Shown here: one piece after another, positions 9,173 through 18,115 of the stretch
How positions within the stretch are numbered: the first letter of the stretch is position 1
Layout of the letters: every line of letters begins with the position of its first letter
NCBI GenBank assembly: GCA_964230805.1
Contig: CAXRIA010000027.1
Span: 29,936-93,935 of the forward strand
Length of the DNA stretch: 64,000 nt
DNA from: Flavicella sp964230805
GTDB taxonomy: Bacteria; Bacteroidota; Bacteroidia; Flavobacteriales; Flavobacteriaceae
Reading direction: 5' to 3'
Position numbers and translations under genes: made by a program
Notes under the pieces: model-generated
Seen by the model: only the letters and a program-made list of their open reading frames with translations
Databases searched by the model: none
Told to the model about the DNA's origin: nothing

Positions 9173-9999
9173 TTGTTTTGTATGTGTACAACTCGTTGTG
9201 GGAAAGGAATGTTGATGTTTTCCTTATCGAGCGCAATTTTGCAGGCTTCTAATGTTTCGAAATAAACATCCCAATAGTGTTGCGGAGCTGCCCAAGGACG
9301 TACAGCGAGATTGACGGCACTGTCTGCGAGTTCCAGCACTGTGACAGCGGGCGCCGGATTTTCCAATACCTTTGGGTGGGAAGCAAGCGTTGCCTCTAAG
9401 ATTGCTTTCGCTTTTTTAATATCGGAATCGTAACTGATTCCAATTGTTAAATCGACACGTAGTTTTCCTTCTTGAGTGTAATTTTTTAGGGTTCCATTTG
9501 ACAAAATTCCGTTAGGAATGATGGCTACTTTATTCCCTGGAGTTAAGAGTTTTGTGACAAAAATTTGAATTTCTTTGACTTCCCCGAGTTGTCCTTGTGC
9601 TTCGATTAAATCACCTACTTTAAAGGGTTTGAAAATTAAAATCAATGCGCCTCCTGCAAAATTCGCGAGAGAACCTTGCAATGCGAGACCTACAGCCAAT
9701 CCCGCTGCACCGAGAATGGCGATAAACGAGGAGGTGGCAATGCCCAGTTGACTGAGCACGGTAATGAGCAATATGGCTTTCAATCCCCAGTGAATCAGAT
9801 CACTCAAAAAATTTTGAAGGCTCGTCTCCATATTGCCTTTGATCATCGTATTTTTGATGATTTTTACGATTTTTTTGATCAACCACAATCCAATAATTAG
9901 GATAACAATTGCCATAGCTATTTTCAGGCCATAGTCTATGATGATTTCTTTGTACTTGGTAAAATCGAAGGCTTCAAAATTGAAATTGAGTTTTTTCAT
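9169..9999 (-). CDS. Small-conductance mechanosensitive channel (MscS family)
   Basis: 276-residue inner-membrane channel of minimal MscS architecture, which opens under membrane tension to release solutes on osmotic downshock. It has an N-terminal membrane helix pair, then the pore helix rich in Gly/Ala (ILGAAGLAVGLALQGSLANFAGG), the beta domain (FKVGDLIEAQGQLGEV) and an alpha/beta C-terminal vestibule. ATG 9999 gives the standard N-terminus; the in-frame extension upstream to 10065 is rejected because it is not membrane-like and crosses the probable promoter. Confidence 0.93.
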   Translation of the reverse strand: MKKLNFNFEAFDFTKYKEIIIDYGLKIAMAIVILIIGLWLIKKIVKIIKNTMIKGNMETSLQNFLSDLIHWGLKAILLITVLSQLGIATSSFIAILGAAGLAVGLALQGSLANFAGGALILIFKPFKVGDLIEAQGQLGEVKEIQIFVTKLLTPGNKVAIIPNGILSNGTLKNYTQEGKLRVDLTIGISYDSDIKKAKAILEATLASHPKVLENPAPAVTVLELADSAVNLAVRPWAAPQHYWDVYFETLEACKIALDKENINIPFPQRVVHIQNN

Positions 10000-10086
10000 G
10001 AGAGATTTAGTTTTGTGGAAAAACGAAAGTAATGCAAAACTTTTCTCATGCCTTGATACAATCAATAGCCGTTTGTGTTTTAAAAA

Positions 10087-10105
10087 TAAGTGTAAACATC
10101 ACTTA
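10087..10105 (-). terminator. Weak intrinsic terminator after the DUF255 gene
   Basis: A 6-bp stem (TAAGTG / CACTTA) with a 7-base loop, followed on the minus strand by a short T-run. It lies just past the stop codon at 10121. Confidence 0.45.
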
Positions 10106-10120
10106 AAAAAAACCAAAAAT

Positions 10121-12241
10121 TTAGTTCTTCGTTTCCTTTATTTGTGAAACTGCTTTTTTTGAATCAGATACAGGCTGCTTGCAGGTGCCATCAACACAAA
10201 CGTAAATCAGTGTTTTGTTTGATTGAAATCGATTTTTCAACAGAGGCAGTGTGCTATTTGCTGTACTTGCTGCAATTAATTTGTTTGGAAGATAGTATTG
10301 GTGAATGTCGTTGAGGTGCTCTCGTGCGTTTGTTCCCACAATGGCTACTTCGAAAAAGGCACTACTAATGTCTGAATACAATTGCAGCCAATTGCTGTGT
10401 CCAGAGGGGTATTCTTGAAGTTCTTTTTTGACATTATGCAGCATTTTTTGCGTTGTTTTTGCATAAGATGTGTTGTGAAAATAATGTCCTAAGGCAAATA
10501 GGTTTCTCGCCATGATGGAGTTAGAGGCAGGAATCACATTGTCGTATATTTCCGTTTTTCGGGCAATCAAATCTTCGTCTTGATCGGAAGTAAAGAAGAA
10601 CATATTTGTTGTTTTATCGAAAAAATGTACAAAACAATAGTCCGTCAGTTTTTTTGAAATTTGCAGCCATTCTTCGTCCATGGTTATTTGGTACAAGGCT
10701 GTGTAGGCATCAATAACGGTGCTGTAATCTTCAAGGTACCCGTTGATAGTACTCTTCCCATTTTTGTAGCTGTGATTCAAGCCTCCATCAGATCGCAATT
10801 GATTCTTTTTAAGAAAGTGTGCATTTTTTAGCGCAATATTTAAGAATTTTTCATCTCCAAACACCCGGTATGCATCGATATAACCCTTTAGCATGAGAGC
10901 GTTCCAAGAGGTCAAGGTTTTGTCGTCCAATCGAGGACGCTCTCTTTGAGATCTTTGTCTAAAAAGTATTTTTTTCCATGAGGATACCTTATCCTTTAAC
11001 GTTTTGAGGTCAAGTTGATAATGGTCTGCAAAGTCTTGATCAATTGTGCTTCTAATGAGGTTGTATTTTTCATCTTCCCAATGTCCGAAATCATTGATAT
11101 TGTAATAGCTTACAAACAGCTCAAAGTCTTTTTCGAGTATGTTTTTCAATTCCGTTTTTGTCCACACGTAAAAAGCACCTTCTTCTAAAACGCCTTCCGA
11201 TGTATTACTGTCGGCGTCTAATGACGAGTAAAAACCACCTTCTTTGTTGGTGAGTTCTCTTTCGATAAATTCAAGCGTATGGTAGACTGTTTCTTTGTAA
11301 ATTTCTTTCTTCGATATCAGATAAGCATCTGTGTATAAACTTACGAGTTGCGCATTGTCGTACAACATTTTTTCAAAATGAGGAATGTGCCACCGTTCAT
11401 CAGTTGCGTAACGTGTAAAGCCACCTCCAACTTGGTCGTAAATTCCACCCAAGGCCATTTTGTCCAATGTGTTGTACACTTGTTTTTTGAGGTTTTTGTC
11501 ATTGTTTTGGGTGGCATGTCGTAAAAGAAAATGCAGGTTGTTGGGCATCGGGAATTTGGGGGCTCCTGTGTTTCCTCCCCATATTTTGTCGAAACTTTCA
11601 CTCCATTTTTCAATGGCAATAAGAATGTCTTCTTTTTGAAAATTTAGTTGGTCATTGTTTACCGAGATGAGTCCTGATTTTTGTACGCCCTCCGTTAACT
11701 GATTCGCGTATTCTATTACTTTTTCAGGGTCTTCTTGATACAGTTTTGCAATTTGAGACAAGGCGTTGGTCCATTGGTTTTTTCTGAAATAAGTACCGCC
11801 CCAAATAGGTCTTCCGTCAGGCAAAGCGATGCAGTTCAGTGGCCATCCCCCCGCGCCGGTCATTATTTGGACTGCAGTCATGTATATTTGGTCAATATCG
11901 GGTCGCTCTTCCCGATCAATTTTAACATTGATATAATGGTCGTTCATGACTTTGGCGACCGTTTCGTCTTCAAAGCTCTCTTGTTCCATGACATGACACC
12001 AATGACAAGCAGCGTAACCGATTGAAATTAAAATTAATTTGTTTTCTTTTTTGGCGAGTTCAAGCGTTTCTTTGTTCCATGCATACCAGTTTACTGGGTT
12101 GTGAGCATGTTGTAATAAATAAGGACTGGTTTCGTGAATTAGTCGATTCGTATGTTGGGGATTTTTCATTTCAGTTTTCAGTGACTTTTGACAATTCGTT
12201 AAAAAAACAAGTACAATAATCAAATAGAGACTTCTTCGCAT
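10121..12241 (-). CDS. DUF255/thioredoxin-fold lipoprotein (YyaL/SPATA20 family)
   Basis: 706 residues. A short signal peptide ends in LTNC (Cys about 17), so an exported lipoprotein is predicted, although most family members are cytoplasmic. Residues about 30-190 form the thioredoxin-like DUF255 domain, with the family CxxC motif in GYAACHWCHVMEQESF and the conserved VKIDREERPDID and GAGGWPLN. The rest resembles the (alpha/alpha)6 barrel of the N-acylglucosamine 2-epimerase/cellobiose epimerase class (GGIYDQVGGGFTRYATDERW, HFEKMLYDNAQL). The biochemical function of the family is unsettled. It has its own TATCTTTG promoter element at 12258-12265. Confidence 0.85.
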   Translation of the reverse strand: MRRSLYLIIVLVFLTNCQKSLKTEMKNPQHTNRLIHETSPYLLQHAHNPVNWYAWNKETLELAKKENKLILISIGYAACHWCHVMEQESFEDETVAKVMNDHYINVKIDREERPDIDQIYMTAVQIMTGAGGWPLNCIALPDGRPIWGGTYFRKNQWTNALSQIAKLYQEDPEKVIEYANQLTEGVQKSGLISVNNDQLNFQKEDILIAIEKWSESFDKIWGGNTGAPKFPMPNNLHFLLRHATQNNDKNLKKQVYNTLDKMALGGIYDQVGGGFTRYATDERWHIPHFEKMLYDNAQLVSLYTDAYLISKKEIYKETVYHTLEFIERELTNKEGGFYSSLDADSNTSEGVLEEGAFYVWTKTELKNILEKDFELFVSYYNINDFGHWEDEKYNLIRSTIDQDFADHYQLDLKTLKDKVSSWKKILFRQRSQRERPRLDDKTLTSWNALMLKGYIDAYRVFGDEKFLNIALKNAHFLKKNQLRSDGGLNHSYKNGKSTINGYLEDYSTVIDAYTALYQITMDEEWLQISKKLTDYCFVHFFDKTTNMFFFTSDQDEDLIARKTEIYDNVIPASNSIMARNLFALGHYFHNTSYAKTTQKMLHNVKKELQEYPSGHSNWLQLYSDISSAFFEVAIVGTNAREHLNDIHQYYLPNKLIAASTANSTLPLLKNRFQSNKTLIYVCVDGTCKQPVSDSKKAVSQIKETKN

Positions 12242-12257
12242 AGCGCTTCCTTTTTAT

Positions 12258-12265
12258 CAAAGATA
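12258..12265 (-). promoter_or_regulatory. Bacteroidota -7 promoter element for the DUF255 gene
   Basis: Reads TATCTTTG on the minus strand, 17-24 bases before the ATG at 12241, matching TAnnTTTG. Confidence 0.5.
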
Positions 12266-12332
12266 GCAAATTGATAGTTTTCATTTTTTTTTGCGAAGAG
12301 GGTTTGTTTTGATGGTTGTTTTTTGAGTGTGC

Positions 12333-12370
12333 AAAAAAAATCTCGTATTGGAATGATACGAGATTTTTTT
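12333..12370 (-). terminator. Bidirectional intrinsic terminator after the aminotransferase gene
   Basis: An 8-bp stem (TCTCGTAT / ATACGAGA) with a 7-base loop is flanked by an A-run on the left and a T-run on the right. The hairpin is followed by a U-tract in either direction. It lies 24 bases past the stop of the aminotransferase gene. Confidence 0.85.
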
Positions 12371-12393
12371 ATGAATATTTGGGATTTTACTTT

Positions 12394-13578
12394 TTAAGAA
12401 ACCACTTTTTTAATTCTGCTGATCGCTTCTCTGATTTGTTCTTCAGAGGCTGCGTAAGACATTCGGATGCAATCGGGTGCTCCAAAAGCTTCTCCTGTTA
12501 CGGTCGCTACATTTGCATGTTCTAGTAAGAGCATTGAGAAATCAGAGGCATTGGAAATTTTTTGTCCTTTGATTTTTTTTCCAAAGAAATAGGAAATGTC
12601 TGGGAATACGTAAAAAGCACCTTCGGGTTTGTTTAGTTTGAACCCTTTTACTTTGCCCAAGAGCTCTAAAACAATGTCTCTTCGTTTGTTAAATTCTTCT
12701 ACCATATACCCGATTTTGGTTACAGGTGCTTCAAGAGCGGTAATGGTTGCTCTTTGCGCGATACAATTTGCACCAGAGGTAATTTGTCCTTGCATTTTGT
12801 TACATGCTTTGGCAATCCATTCAGGAGCTCCAATATACCCAATTCTCCATCCTGTCATTGCAAAGGCTTTGGCCACACCGTTTACTGTAATCGTGCGGTC
12901 GTACATGTTTTCAATCGCTGCAAAACTAAAATTACCGGCTCCATAATTGATGTGCTCGTAAATTTCATCAGAAAGAATGTAGATTTGCGGGTGTTTTTCT
13001 AGAACTTTTGCCAAAGCTCTGTATTCTTCCTCTGTATAAACTGTACCACTTGGATTGTTTGGAGAGTTGAAGAAAATCATTTTGGTTTTCGGAGTGATTG
13101 CCGCTTCTAATTGTTCTGGGGTGATTTTAAAATCGGTTTCTATGGTCGACGGAATTTCTACATAGGTAGCCTCCGATAGAATAGAAATCGCTGAATAACT
13201 CACCCAGTAGGGTGCAGGAAGTAATACTTCGTCTCCAGGATTTAGCAATACTTGTGCCACATTGGCAATGGATTGTTTTGCTCCTGTAGATACCACAATT
13301 TGATTTGGGTTGTAGGAGAGGTTGTTGTCTCTTTTGAATTTTTTACAAATTGCCTCTCGCAATTCTAAATACCCATTTACAGGAGTGTAAGAATTGTAGT
13401 CGTCATTGATGGCTTGAATTGCAGCTTCTTTGATGAATTCAGGAGTGTTAAAGTCTGGTTCTCCTAGACTAAGACTGATGATGTCTTTTCCTTGTTCTTT
13501 CAATTCTCTTGCTTTGGCAGCCATCGCCAGTGTTGCAGAGGTTGGCAAACTGTTAATTCTGTCTGATAGTTGTTTCAT
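12394..13578 (-). CDS. Pyridoxal-phosphate aspartate aminotransferase (class I, subgroup Igamma)
   Basis: 394-residue cytoplasmic aminotransferase, probably aspartate:2-oxoglutarate, feeding amino-acid nitrogen metabolism. Fold-type I features are visible: ISLSLGEPDFNTPEFI near the N-terminus, the NSPNNPSGTVY loop around residue 175, a cofactor-contacting Asp-Tyr region (ILSDEIYEHINYG), and the Schiff-base Lys in GVAKAFAMTGWRIGY around residue 236, with a C-terminal RMSYAAS Arg that binds the substrate carboxylate. Close relatives include prephenate-accepting enzymes, so the exact acceptor is uncertain. It ends in a strong terminator. Confidence 0.93.
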   Translation of the reverse strand: MKQLSDRINSLPTSATLAMAAKARELKEQGKDIISLSLGEPDFNTPEFIKEAAIQAINDDYNSYTPVNGYLELREAICKKFKRDNNLSYNPNQIVVSTGAKQSIANVAQVLLNPGDEVLLPAPYWVSYSAISILSEATYVEIPSTIETDFKITPEQLEAAITPKTKMIFFNSPNNPSGTVYTEEEYRALAKVLEKHPQIYILSDEIYEHINYGAGNFSFAAIENMYDRTITVNGVAKAFAMTGWRIGYIGAPEWIAKACNKMQGQITSGANCIAQRATITALEAPVTKIGYMVEEFNKRRDIVLELLGKVKGFKLNKPEGAFYVFPDISYFFGKKIKGQKISNASDFSMLLLEHANVATVTGEAFGAPDCIRMSYAASEEQIREAISRIKKVVS

Positions 13579-13627
13579 TTTTTTTTGATTGATGAATCGC
13601 TCCTTGGTGTCGCGATCAATTTTTGTT

Positions 13628-14719
13628 TTATTCGTATGCGGGTTTTATTCCTAAAAACTTCAATTGATTGAAGTGTTCTTTCAAAGCCTTTGTCATGGTT
13701 TTGTATTCATAATAAGGCAGGTTAAATTCTTTCGCAGTTTGTTTTACTATTTGAGCAATTTTTCCATAATGTATGTGTGAAATATTTGGAAAAATATGAT
13801 GTTCAACTTGATGATTGAGACCTCCTGTAAAAAAAGAAATAAATTTATTGTTCGGTGCAAAATTGGAAGTAGTGTACAATTGATGAATGGCCCAAGTGTG
13901 TTTTAAATTTCCTTTTTTGTCAGGCAAAGGCATATCGGTTTGGGGCACTACATGAGCCAATTGAAAAACGATACTTAGAATCAATCCTGCCGTGTAGTGC
14001 ATGGCAAAAAATCCAAGAAGTATTTTCCACCATGAAATTTCCAAAACAACGATGGGCAAAACAATCCAAAAGGCGTAGTATAGGATTTTTGTCAAAATCA
14101 AGGTTGTCCACTGGCTTGCAGGGCTGGGCAAGTTTCCGTAGGCAAGTTTTCGTTTCAGGTAACGATGCGTTTGCTTGAAATCTGTGGTAATCGCCCAATT
14201 AATAGTCAATAAACCATAAACGAATATGGAGTAGTAACGTTGTAACTGATGGAATTTGAACCATTTTGAATTTTTTGAAAATCGGATAATCCTTCCGGCG
14301 TCTATGTCCTCATCGTGTCCCTTTATGTTGGTAAACGTGTGGTGTAAAACATTGTGTTGTACTTTCCAATTGTATACATTTCCGGCCAAGATGTACATGC
14401 TACTTCCCATCAATTGATTGACCCATTTTTTACTTGAGAATGATTCGTGATTGCTATCGTGCATCACGTTCATTCCAACTCCGGCCATTCCAATTCCACT
14501 GAGTATGGCAAGTAATAGCATGGCCCATTGCGGTATGGAAAGGGTAAGAATGAGAATATATGGGGTAAAAAATAAGGCAAGCATCAAAAGGGCTTTACTG
14601 TAAAGCTTCCAATTCCCTGTGCGTTTGATCTTGTTGTCTTTGAAATAGAGGTTGACTCTTTTATTCAAAGTTCGAAAAAACTTCGCTTTGTCAATTTTAG
14701 AAAATTTTAATGCCTGCAT
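13628..14719 (-). CDS. Membrane fatty-acid desaturase (front-end type)
   Basis: 363-residue integral membrane di-iron desaturase. The three histidine clusters that bind the iron pair are present in order: MHDSNHES, HNVLHHTF and HQVEHHIF, the last having Gln as first variable residue as in the delta-5/6 acyl-lipid (front-end) group and in linoleoyl-CoA desaturases. Hydrophobic helices flank the first box and precede the third. It would introduce a double bond into membrane acyl chains. ATG 14719 is used because the alternative TTG 14740 lies inside the probable -7 element at 14738-14745. The gene is divergent from rsmG. Confidence 0.9.
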   Translation of the reverse strand: MQALKFSKIDKAKFFRTLNKRVNLYFKDNKIKRTGNWKLYSKALLMLALFFTPYILILTLSIPQWAMLLLAILSGIGMAGVGMNVMHDSNHESFSSKKWVNQLMGSSMYILAGNVYNWKVQHNVLHHTFTNIKGHDEDIDAGRIIRFSKNSKWFKFHQLQRYYSIFVYGLLTINWAITTDFKQTHRYLKRKLAYGNLPSPASQWTTLILTKILYYAFWIVLPIVVLEISWWKILLGFFAMHYTAGLILSIVFQLAHVVPQTDMPLPDKKGNLKHTWAIHQLYTTSNFAPNNKFISFFTGGLNHQVEHHIFPNISHIHYGKIAQIVKQTAKEFNLPYYEYKTMTKALKEHFNQLKFLGIKPAYE

Positions 14720-14737
14720 GCTCTTCTTTTCTAGGGG

Positions 14738-14745
14738 CAAAAATA
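14738..14745 (-). promoter_or_regulatory. Bacteroidota -7 promoter element for the desaturase gene
   Basis: TATTTTTG on the minus strand, 19-26 bases before ATG 14719. Confidence 0.5.
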
Positions 14746-14811
14746 GTTCTTTTTTTGAAGAAGGAACGCGTAAAACCCAATAATTTTGATAGCTATGTAA
14801 AACAAAGATAT

Positions 14812-14819
14812 TACTTTTG
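14812..14819 (+). promoter_or_regulatory. Bacteroidota -7 promoter element for rsmG
   Basis: TACTTTTG, with a TTTG at 14785-14788 as possible -33 element. The TTG at 14817 that would lengthen rsmG is part of this element. Confidence 0.6.
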
Positions 14820-14840
14820 TCACAGATTTATTTTCGCACA

Positions 14841-15470
14841 ATGCAAATCATAAAAAAATATTTTCCAGACCTCACAGCTTTGCAATTTTCTCAATTTGAG
14901 CAATTGGAAATAGTGTACAAAGAGTGGAATTCTAAAATCAATGTAATTTCCAGAAAAGATATTGATGAACTTTACTTGCGTCATGTACTTCATTCTTTAG
15001 GGATTGCCAAGGTGCAGGTTTTTGTGCCTGGGTCTCAGCTCTTAGATGTGGGAACCGGTGGTGGCTTCCCTGGAATTCCACTGGCAATTATGTATCCGGA
15101 GACCCAATTTCATTTGGTAGATTCTATTGGAAAAAAAATAAAAGTTGTGCAGGGGGTAGTTGACGCTTTGGGCTTAAAAAATGTCCAAGCCACCCATATT
15201 CGTGCTGAAAAGGTAAAAGGACAATATGATTTTATCATAAGTCGTGCCGTAACACAAATGCCCGACTTTGTAAAATGGGTCCGAAAAAAAGTGGTAAAAA
15301 AACAGCAGCATGCGCTAAAAAATGGGATTTTATATTTGAAAGGGGGGGATTTGACTGAGGAACTTTCCCAATATCCCTCAGCCCAATTGTTTGAACTGTC
15401 CAATTATTTCGAGGAAAGTTTTTTTGAAACAAAAAAAGTGGTGCATCTTCCCTTGAAATTCAAACCCTAA
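14841..15470 (+). CDS. rsmG: 16S rRNA (guanine527-N7)-methyltransferase
   Basis: 209-residue SAM-dependent methyltransferase that modifies G527 of 16S rRNA in the decoding region; loss of the enzyme gives low-level streptomycin resistance in other bacteria. The SAM-binding motif LLDVGTGGGFPGIPLAI is intact at about residues 65-82. The family N-terminus (AKVQVF preceded by LYLRHVLHSLGI, SRKDID) and the FIISRAVTQMP motif are also present. ATG 14841 gives the normal length. A clear terminator follows at 15475-15496. Confidence 0.96.
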   Translation: MQIIKKYFPDLTALQFSQFEQLEIVYKEWNSKINVISRKDIDELYLRHVLHSLGIAKVQVFVPGSQLLDVGTGGGFPGIPLAIMYPETQFHLVDSIGKKIKVVQGVVDALGLKNVQATHIRAEKVKGQYDFIISRAVTQMPDFVKWVRKKVVKKQQHALKNGILYLKGGDLTEELSQYPSAQLFELSNYFEESFFETKKVVHLPLKFKP

Positions 15471-15474
15471 TTTT

Positions 15475-15496
15475 TAGCATTGTAAATGCTATTTTT
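15475..15496 (+). terminator. Intrinsic terminator after rsmG
   Basis: A 7-bp stem TAGCATT / AATGCTA with a 3-base loop, directly followed by TTTTT on the plus strand, 5 bases past the rsmG stop. Confidence 0.75.
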
Positions 15497-15504
15497 AGTA
15501 AATC

Positions 15505-16224
15505 TCAATGCGTATTGGGTAAACACGTTTTCCCGATGCTTTTAATTTGTAAAGATGCATTTGAGGGAGATAGTAAGGGAATGCGAAAGCCAGCTCCTCG
15601 CAGTACGAAAAGCAAGCCTAAAAGAACCACAAAAATAGGAATTGCCTTTTGAATTTTGTTTCTGAATTGTAGGGAAAAGATACTTTTTGCATACAAGACA
15701 AATGTGAGGAGCGGTATCGTACCCATTCCATACAAAGTCATGTATAAAAAACCGTCGATAGCGCTGCTCAAAGTCAAGGCTCCTATCAATGCTACGTACA
15801 CCATACTACAGGGTAGCAACCCGTTAAGAAAACCAATGAAAAATAAAGCATAAAATGATTTTCTGTTTAGGAGTTTTCCGAAACCAAATACGATGGAATG
15901 AATCAGTTTTTTAAGGGGTGATATAGTTCGAAATTTATTGAGAGATTTGGCAGGAAACAAAATTGAGACAATTAAAATAATTCCTATGAGAATGGACAAT
16001 CTTTGTTGAAATCCAGACAAATGCAATCCCTTTCCCAAGGAACCAAATAAAAAGCCAATGGTTGCATAGGCGAGTATCCGTCCGAGGTGGTAAAGCAATA
16101 TTTTTACAAATTTATGAATTGGGTTATTTGTGGTGTGTATTGGCAAAGCCAAGGCAATGGGGCCACACATTCCAACGCAGTGAAAGCTTCCCAATAAACC
16201 CAGTAAAAAAGCTGTGTAAAACAT
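15505..16224 (-). CDS. TauE/SafE-type membrane protein of the cbb3 operon (UreH/DsbD-like)
   Basis: 239-residue polytopic inner-membrane protein with about six helices. The N-terminal LLGLLGSFHCVGMCGPIALAL, with two Cys in HCVGMC, is the hallmark of the DsbD-like transmembrane family usually annotated as sulfite exporter TauE/SafE. A GLLPCSMVYVAL segment supplies another Cys. As the last gene of the cco operon, 2 bases after ccoH, it most likely helps copper or thiol chemistry during cbb3 oxidase assembly rather than sulfite export. That role is inferred from position only. Confidence 0.85.
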   Translation of the reverse strand: MFYTAFLLGLLGSFHCVGMCGPIALALPIHTTNNPIHKFVKILLYHLGRILAYATIGFLFGSLGKGLHLSGFQQRLSILIGIILIVSILFPAKSLNKFRTISPLKKLIHSIVFGFGKLLNRKSFYALFFIGFLNGLLPCSMVYVALIGALTLSSAIDGFLYMTLYGMGTIPLLTFVLYAKSIFSLQFRNKIQKAIPIFVVLLGLLFVLRGAGFRIPLLSPSNASLQIKSIGKTCLPNTH

Positions 16225-16226
16225 TT

Positions 16227-16694
16227 TTAAAAATTAAGGGATTTTATGGTTAAGTATTTTGTCTGTTCACAAGACCATTCAACATGGATATCCCATCGAC
16301 CATTCACCAGCATTTTTTTGGGGATGAGTAGTGTCAAGTTGGAAAGAGTCAGCGGGATCACACGATCCAAACTTTGGTTTGAAGGTCGGTATAAGTGCAC
16401 CATTCCTCGGACCTGTTTGTTTTGAAATTCTGCTGGAAATTTGATTAGAATCCCATCCGCTTTTTTTTCAATGACGAGCTTTTTTTTCAAATTTTTAGCA
16501 TTGGTAAGTTTGTCAATTTTTTCTTGGTATTCCAATTCATCTTTGTAATAGTCTTTTTTTACCAAATTGTATTGGTAGTCTTTATCGGTAGTCACTTTTG
16601 TCACAAAAAATAGAATGAAACTAATAAATAGTACAAATGCCATTAGTATCCCGATTTTCCAATTATTTTTTTTCATCTGTTGTATTTTATTCAT
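16227..16694 (-). CDS. ccoH: cbb3 oxidase assembly protein CcoH (FixH)
   Basis: 155-residue protein with one N-terminal membrane helix (KIGILMAFVLFISFILFFVT) and a periplasmic domain. The YYKDELEYQEKIDKLTNAK segment is characteristic of FixH/CcoH in Bacteroidota. The protein stabilises the cbb3 assembly intermediate. Its ATG overlaps the stop of ccoG as ATGA, indicating translational coupling. Confidence 0.9.
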   Translation of the reverse strand: MNKIQQMKKNNWKIGILMAFVLFISFILFFVTKVTTDKDYQYNLVKKDYYKDELEYQEKIDKLTNAKNLKKKLVIEKKADGILIKFPAEFQNKQVRGMVHLYRPSNQSLDRVIPLTLSNLTLLIPKKMLVNGRWDIHVEWSCEQTKYLTIKSLNF

Positions 16695-18106
16695 TGAAAA
16701 CTTCGCGGCCCTAAGAAGTTTGTGGAGGTTGTTTCCACGAGTTTCTCATCTGAAAAGACCCCAATTTTAATTTTTTCTTTTGCATTCTTTAATTTTTTTC
16801 TGGGAATTTCAATGAACAAGGTTCCTTCGTAATAATCTTGTTTTTTGATATTGAAGTCAGTGGGTCCAATTAATTTTATGTCACCTTGATGGGAGAGCAA
16901 CTGGAAATGAATTTTTGGTATTTTTTCCGTTGTCTTATTGATTAACTTAAAAGTATACAAATTGCTGATAATATTATTTTCTTTGGTTTGATACAGTTGC
17001 CCAGGCAGCCTTAATACAGTTGCCTCTAGGTCATTTCTCATAAAAAGCATCGTAATAAGAGTTCCAATTAAAATTGATAGAACAGTTGTGTACGCTTTTG
17101 TTCGCAGCGTAAATTTTAAAGGTTGTTTGTTTTCAATATTATCCACGGAAGCATATCGAATGAGTCCTTTTTCTAGGCCTACACTTTCCATCATATGATC
17201 ACAGGCGTCTATACAAGCGGTACAATTTACACATTCCAATTGTGTTCCGTTTCGAATGTCAATTCCTGTTGGGCAAACATGTACACATTGCGAGCAGTCA
17301 ATGCAATCTCCTTTTTTTGTATTTGCTCTGTCTTCATTTTTTTTGAAAAGCGCTCTGCCCGCTTCTTTTTCTCCACGTTTGTAATCGTAGGCAACATTGA
17401 CTGATTTGTCGTCAAGCAATACTCCTTGGAGTCTTCCGTAGGGACAAACAATGATGCATACTTGTTCTCGAAACCACGCAAAAACAAAATAAAATATTCC
17501 TGTAAAGATGAGTATAAGTACAAGTCCCTTCAAATGATTTTTTGGGTTGTCACTTACAATTTCAATAAGAGCGTCACCTCCGATAAAGTAGGCAAGAAAA
17601 ACATTTGAAATGAGAAAAGATATGAGAAAAAAGAGGCTCCATTTGAAGAGTTTTTTTTCTGTTTTTTGTCGATTCCATTTTTGTTTGTTTAGTCGAATCT
17701 GAGCTCCCTTGTCTCCTTCTATCCAATATTCAATTTTTCGAAAAACCATTTCCATGAAAATGGTTTGTGGACAAATCCAACCGCAAAAAATACGGCCAAA
17801 TACTACTGTAAACAATAGAACGAAGACCACTCCAATAATCATAAAAACGACTATCAGATGAAAGTCTTGAGGCCAGAAAGGAACGCTAAAAATATTGAAT
17901 TGCCTTTGTGTTATATTGAATAATAAAAATTGGTTGCCCTTAATTTTGAGGAATGGAGAGGAAAAGAGAAACAACAGCAAGAAAAAGCTTAGATAGGTTC
18001 TATATCTGTAAAGTCTTCCTTTTGGTTTTTTAGGGTACACCCATTGTCTTTTGCCATCGTCATTAATGGTTCCAATGCTGTCTCTAAATGCCTCTTGTTG
18101 TTTCAT
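16691..18106 (-). CDS. ccoG: cbb3 oxidase accessory protein CcoG (RdxA/FixG ferredoxin-like)
   Basis: 471-residue membrane-bound iron-sulfur protein that acts in copper reduction during cbb3 oxidase assembly. Several membrane helices are followed by a double [4Fe-4S] ferredoxin domain: CIDCSQCVHVCPTG and CVNCTACIDACD around residues 265-305. Additional conserved Cys motifs lie in the membrane part (GRIFCGWICPQT and EQVCIIVCPYGR). An immunoglobulin-like C-terminal domain follows the last helix. It lies 9 bases after ccoP in the operon. Confidence 0.95.
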   Translation of the reverse strand: MKQQEAFRDSIGTINDDGKRQWVYPKKPKGRLYRYRTYLSFFLLLFLFSSPFLKIKGNQFLLFNITQRQFNIFSVPFWPQDFHLIVVFMIIGVVFVLLFTVVFGRIFCGWICPQTIFMEMVFRKIEYWIEGDKGAQIRLNKQKWNRQKTEKKLFKWSLFFLISFLISNVFLAYFIGGDALIEIVSDNPKNHLKGLVLILIFTGIFYFVFAWFREQVCIIVCPYGRLQGVLLDDKSVNVAYDYKRGEKEAGRALFKKNEDRANTKKGDCIDCSQCVHVCPTGIDIRNGTQLECVNCTACIDACDHMMESVGLEKGLIRYASVDNIENKQPLKFTLRTKAYTTVLSILIGTLITMLFMRNDLEATVLRLPGQLYQTKENNIISNLYTFKLINKTTEKIPKIHFQLLSHQGDIKLIGPTDFNIKKQDYYEGTLFIEIPRKKLKNAKEKIKIGVFSDEKLVETTSTNFLGPRSFQ

Positions 18107-18115
18107 TTAGAATTT

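Noticed and set aside
13579..13627. Imperfect inverted repeat ATTGAT...GATCAAT as a terminator after the desaturase gene
   Set aside because: The arms pair only with bulges and no T-run follows in the right direction.
15505..16224. Sulfite exporter function for the TauE/SafE-like protein
   Set aside because: The name is a family label; position at the end of the cco operon argues for a maturation role instead.
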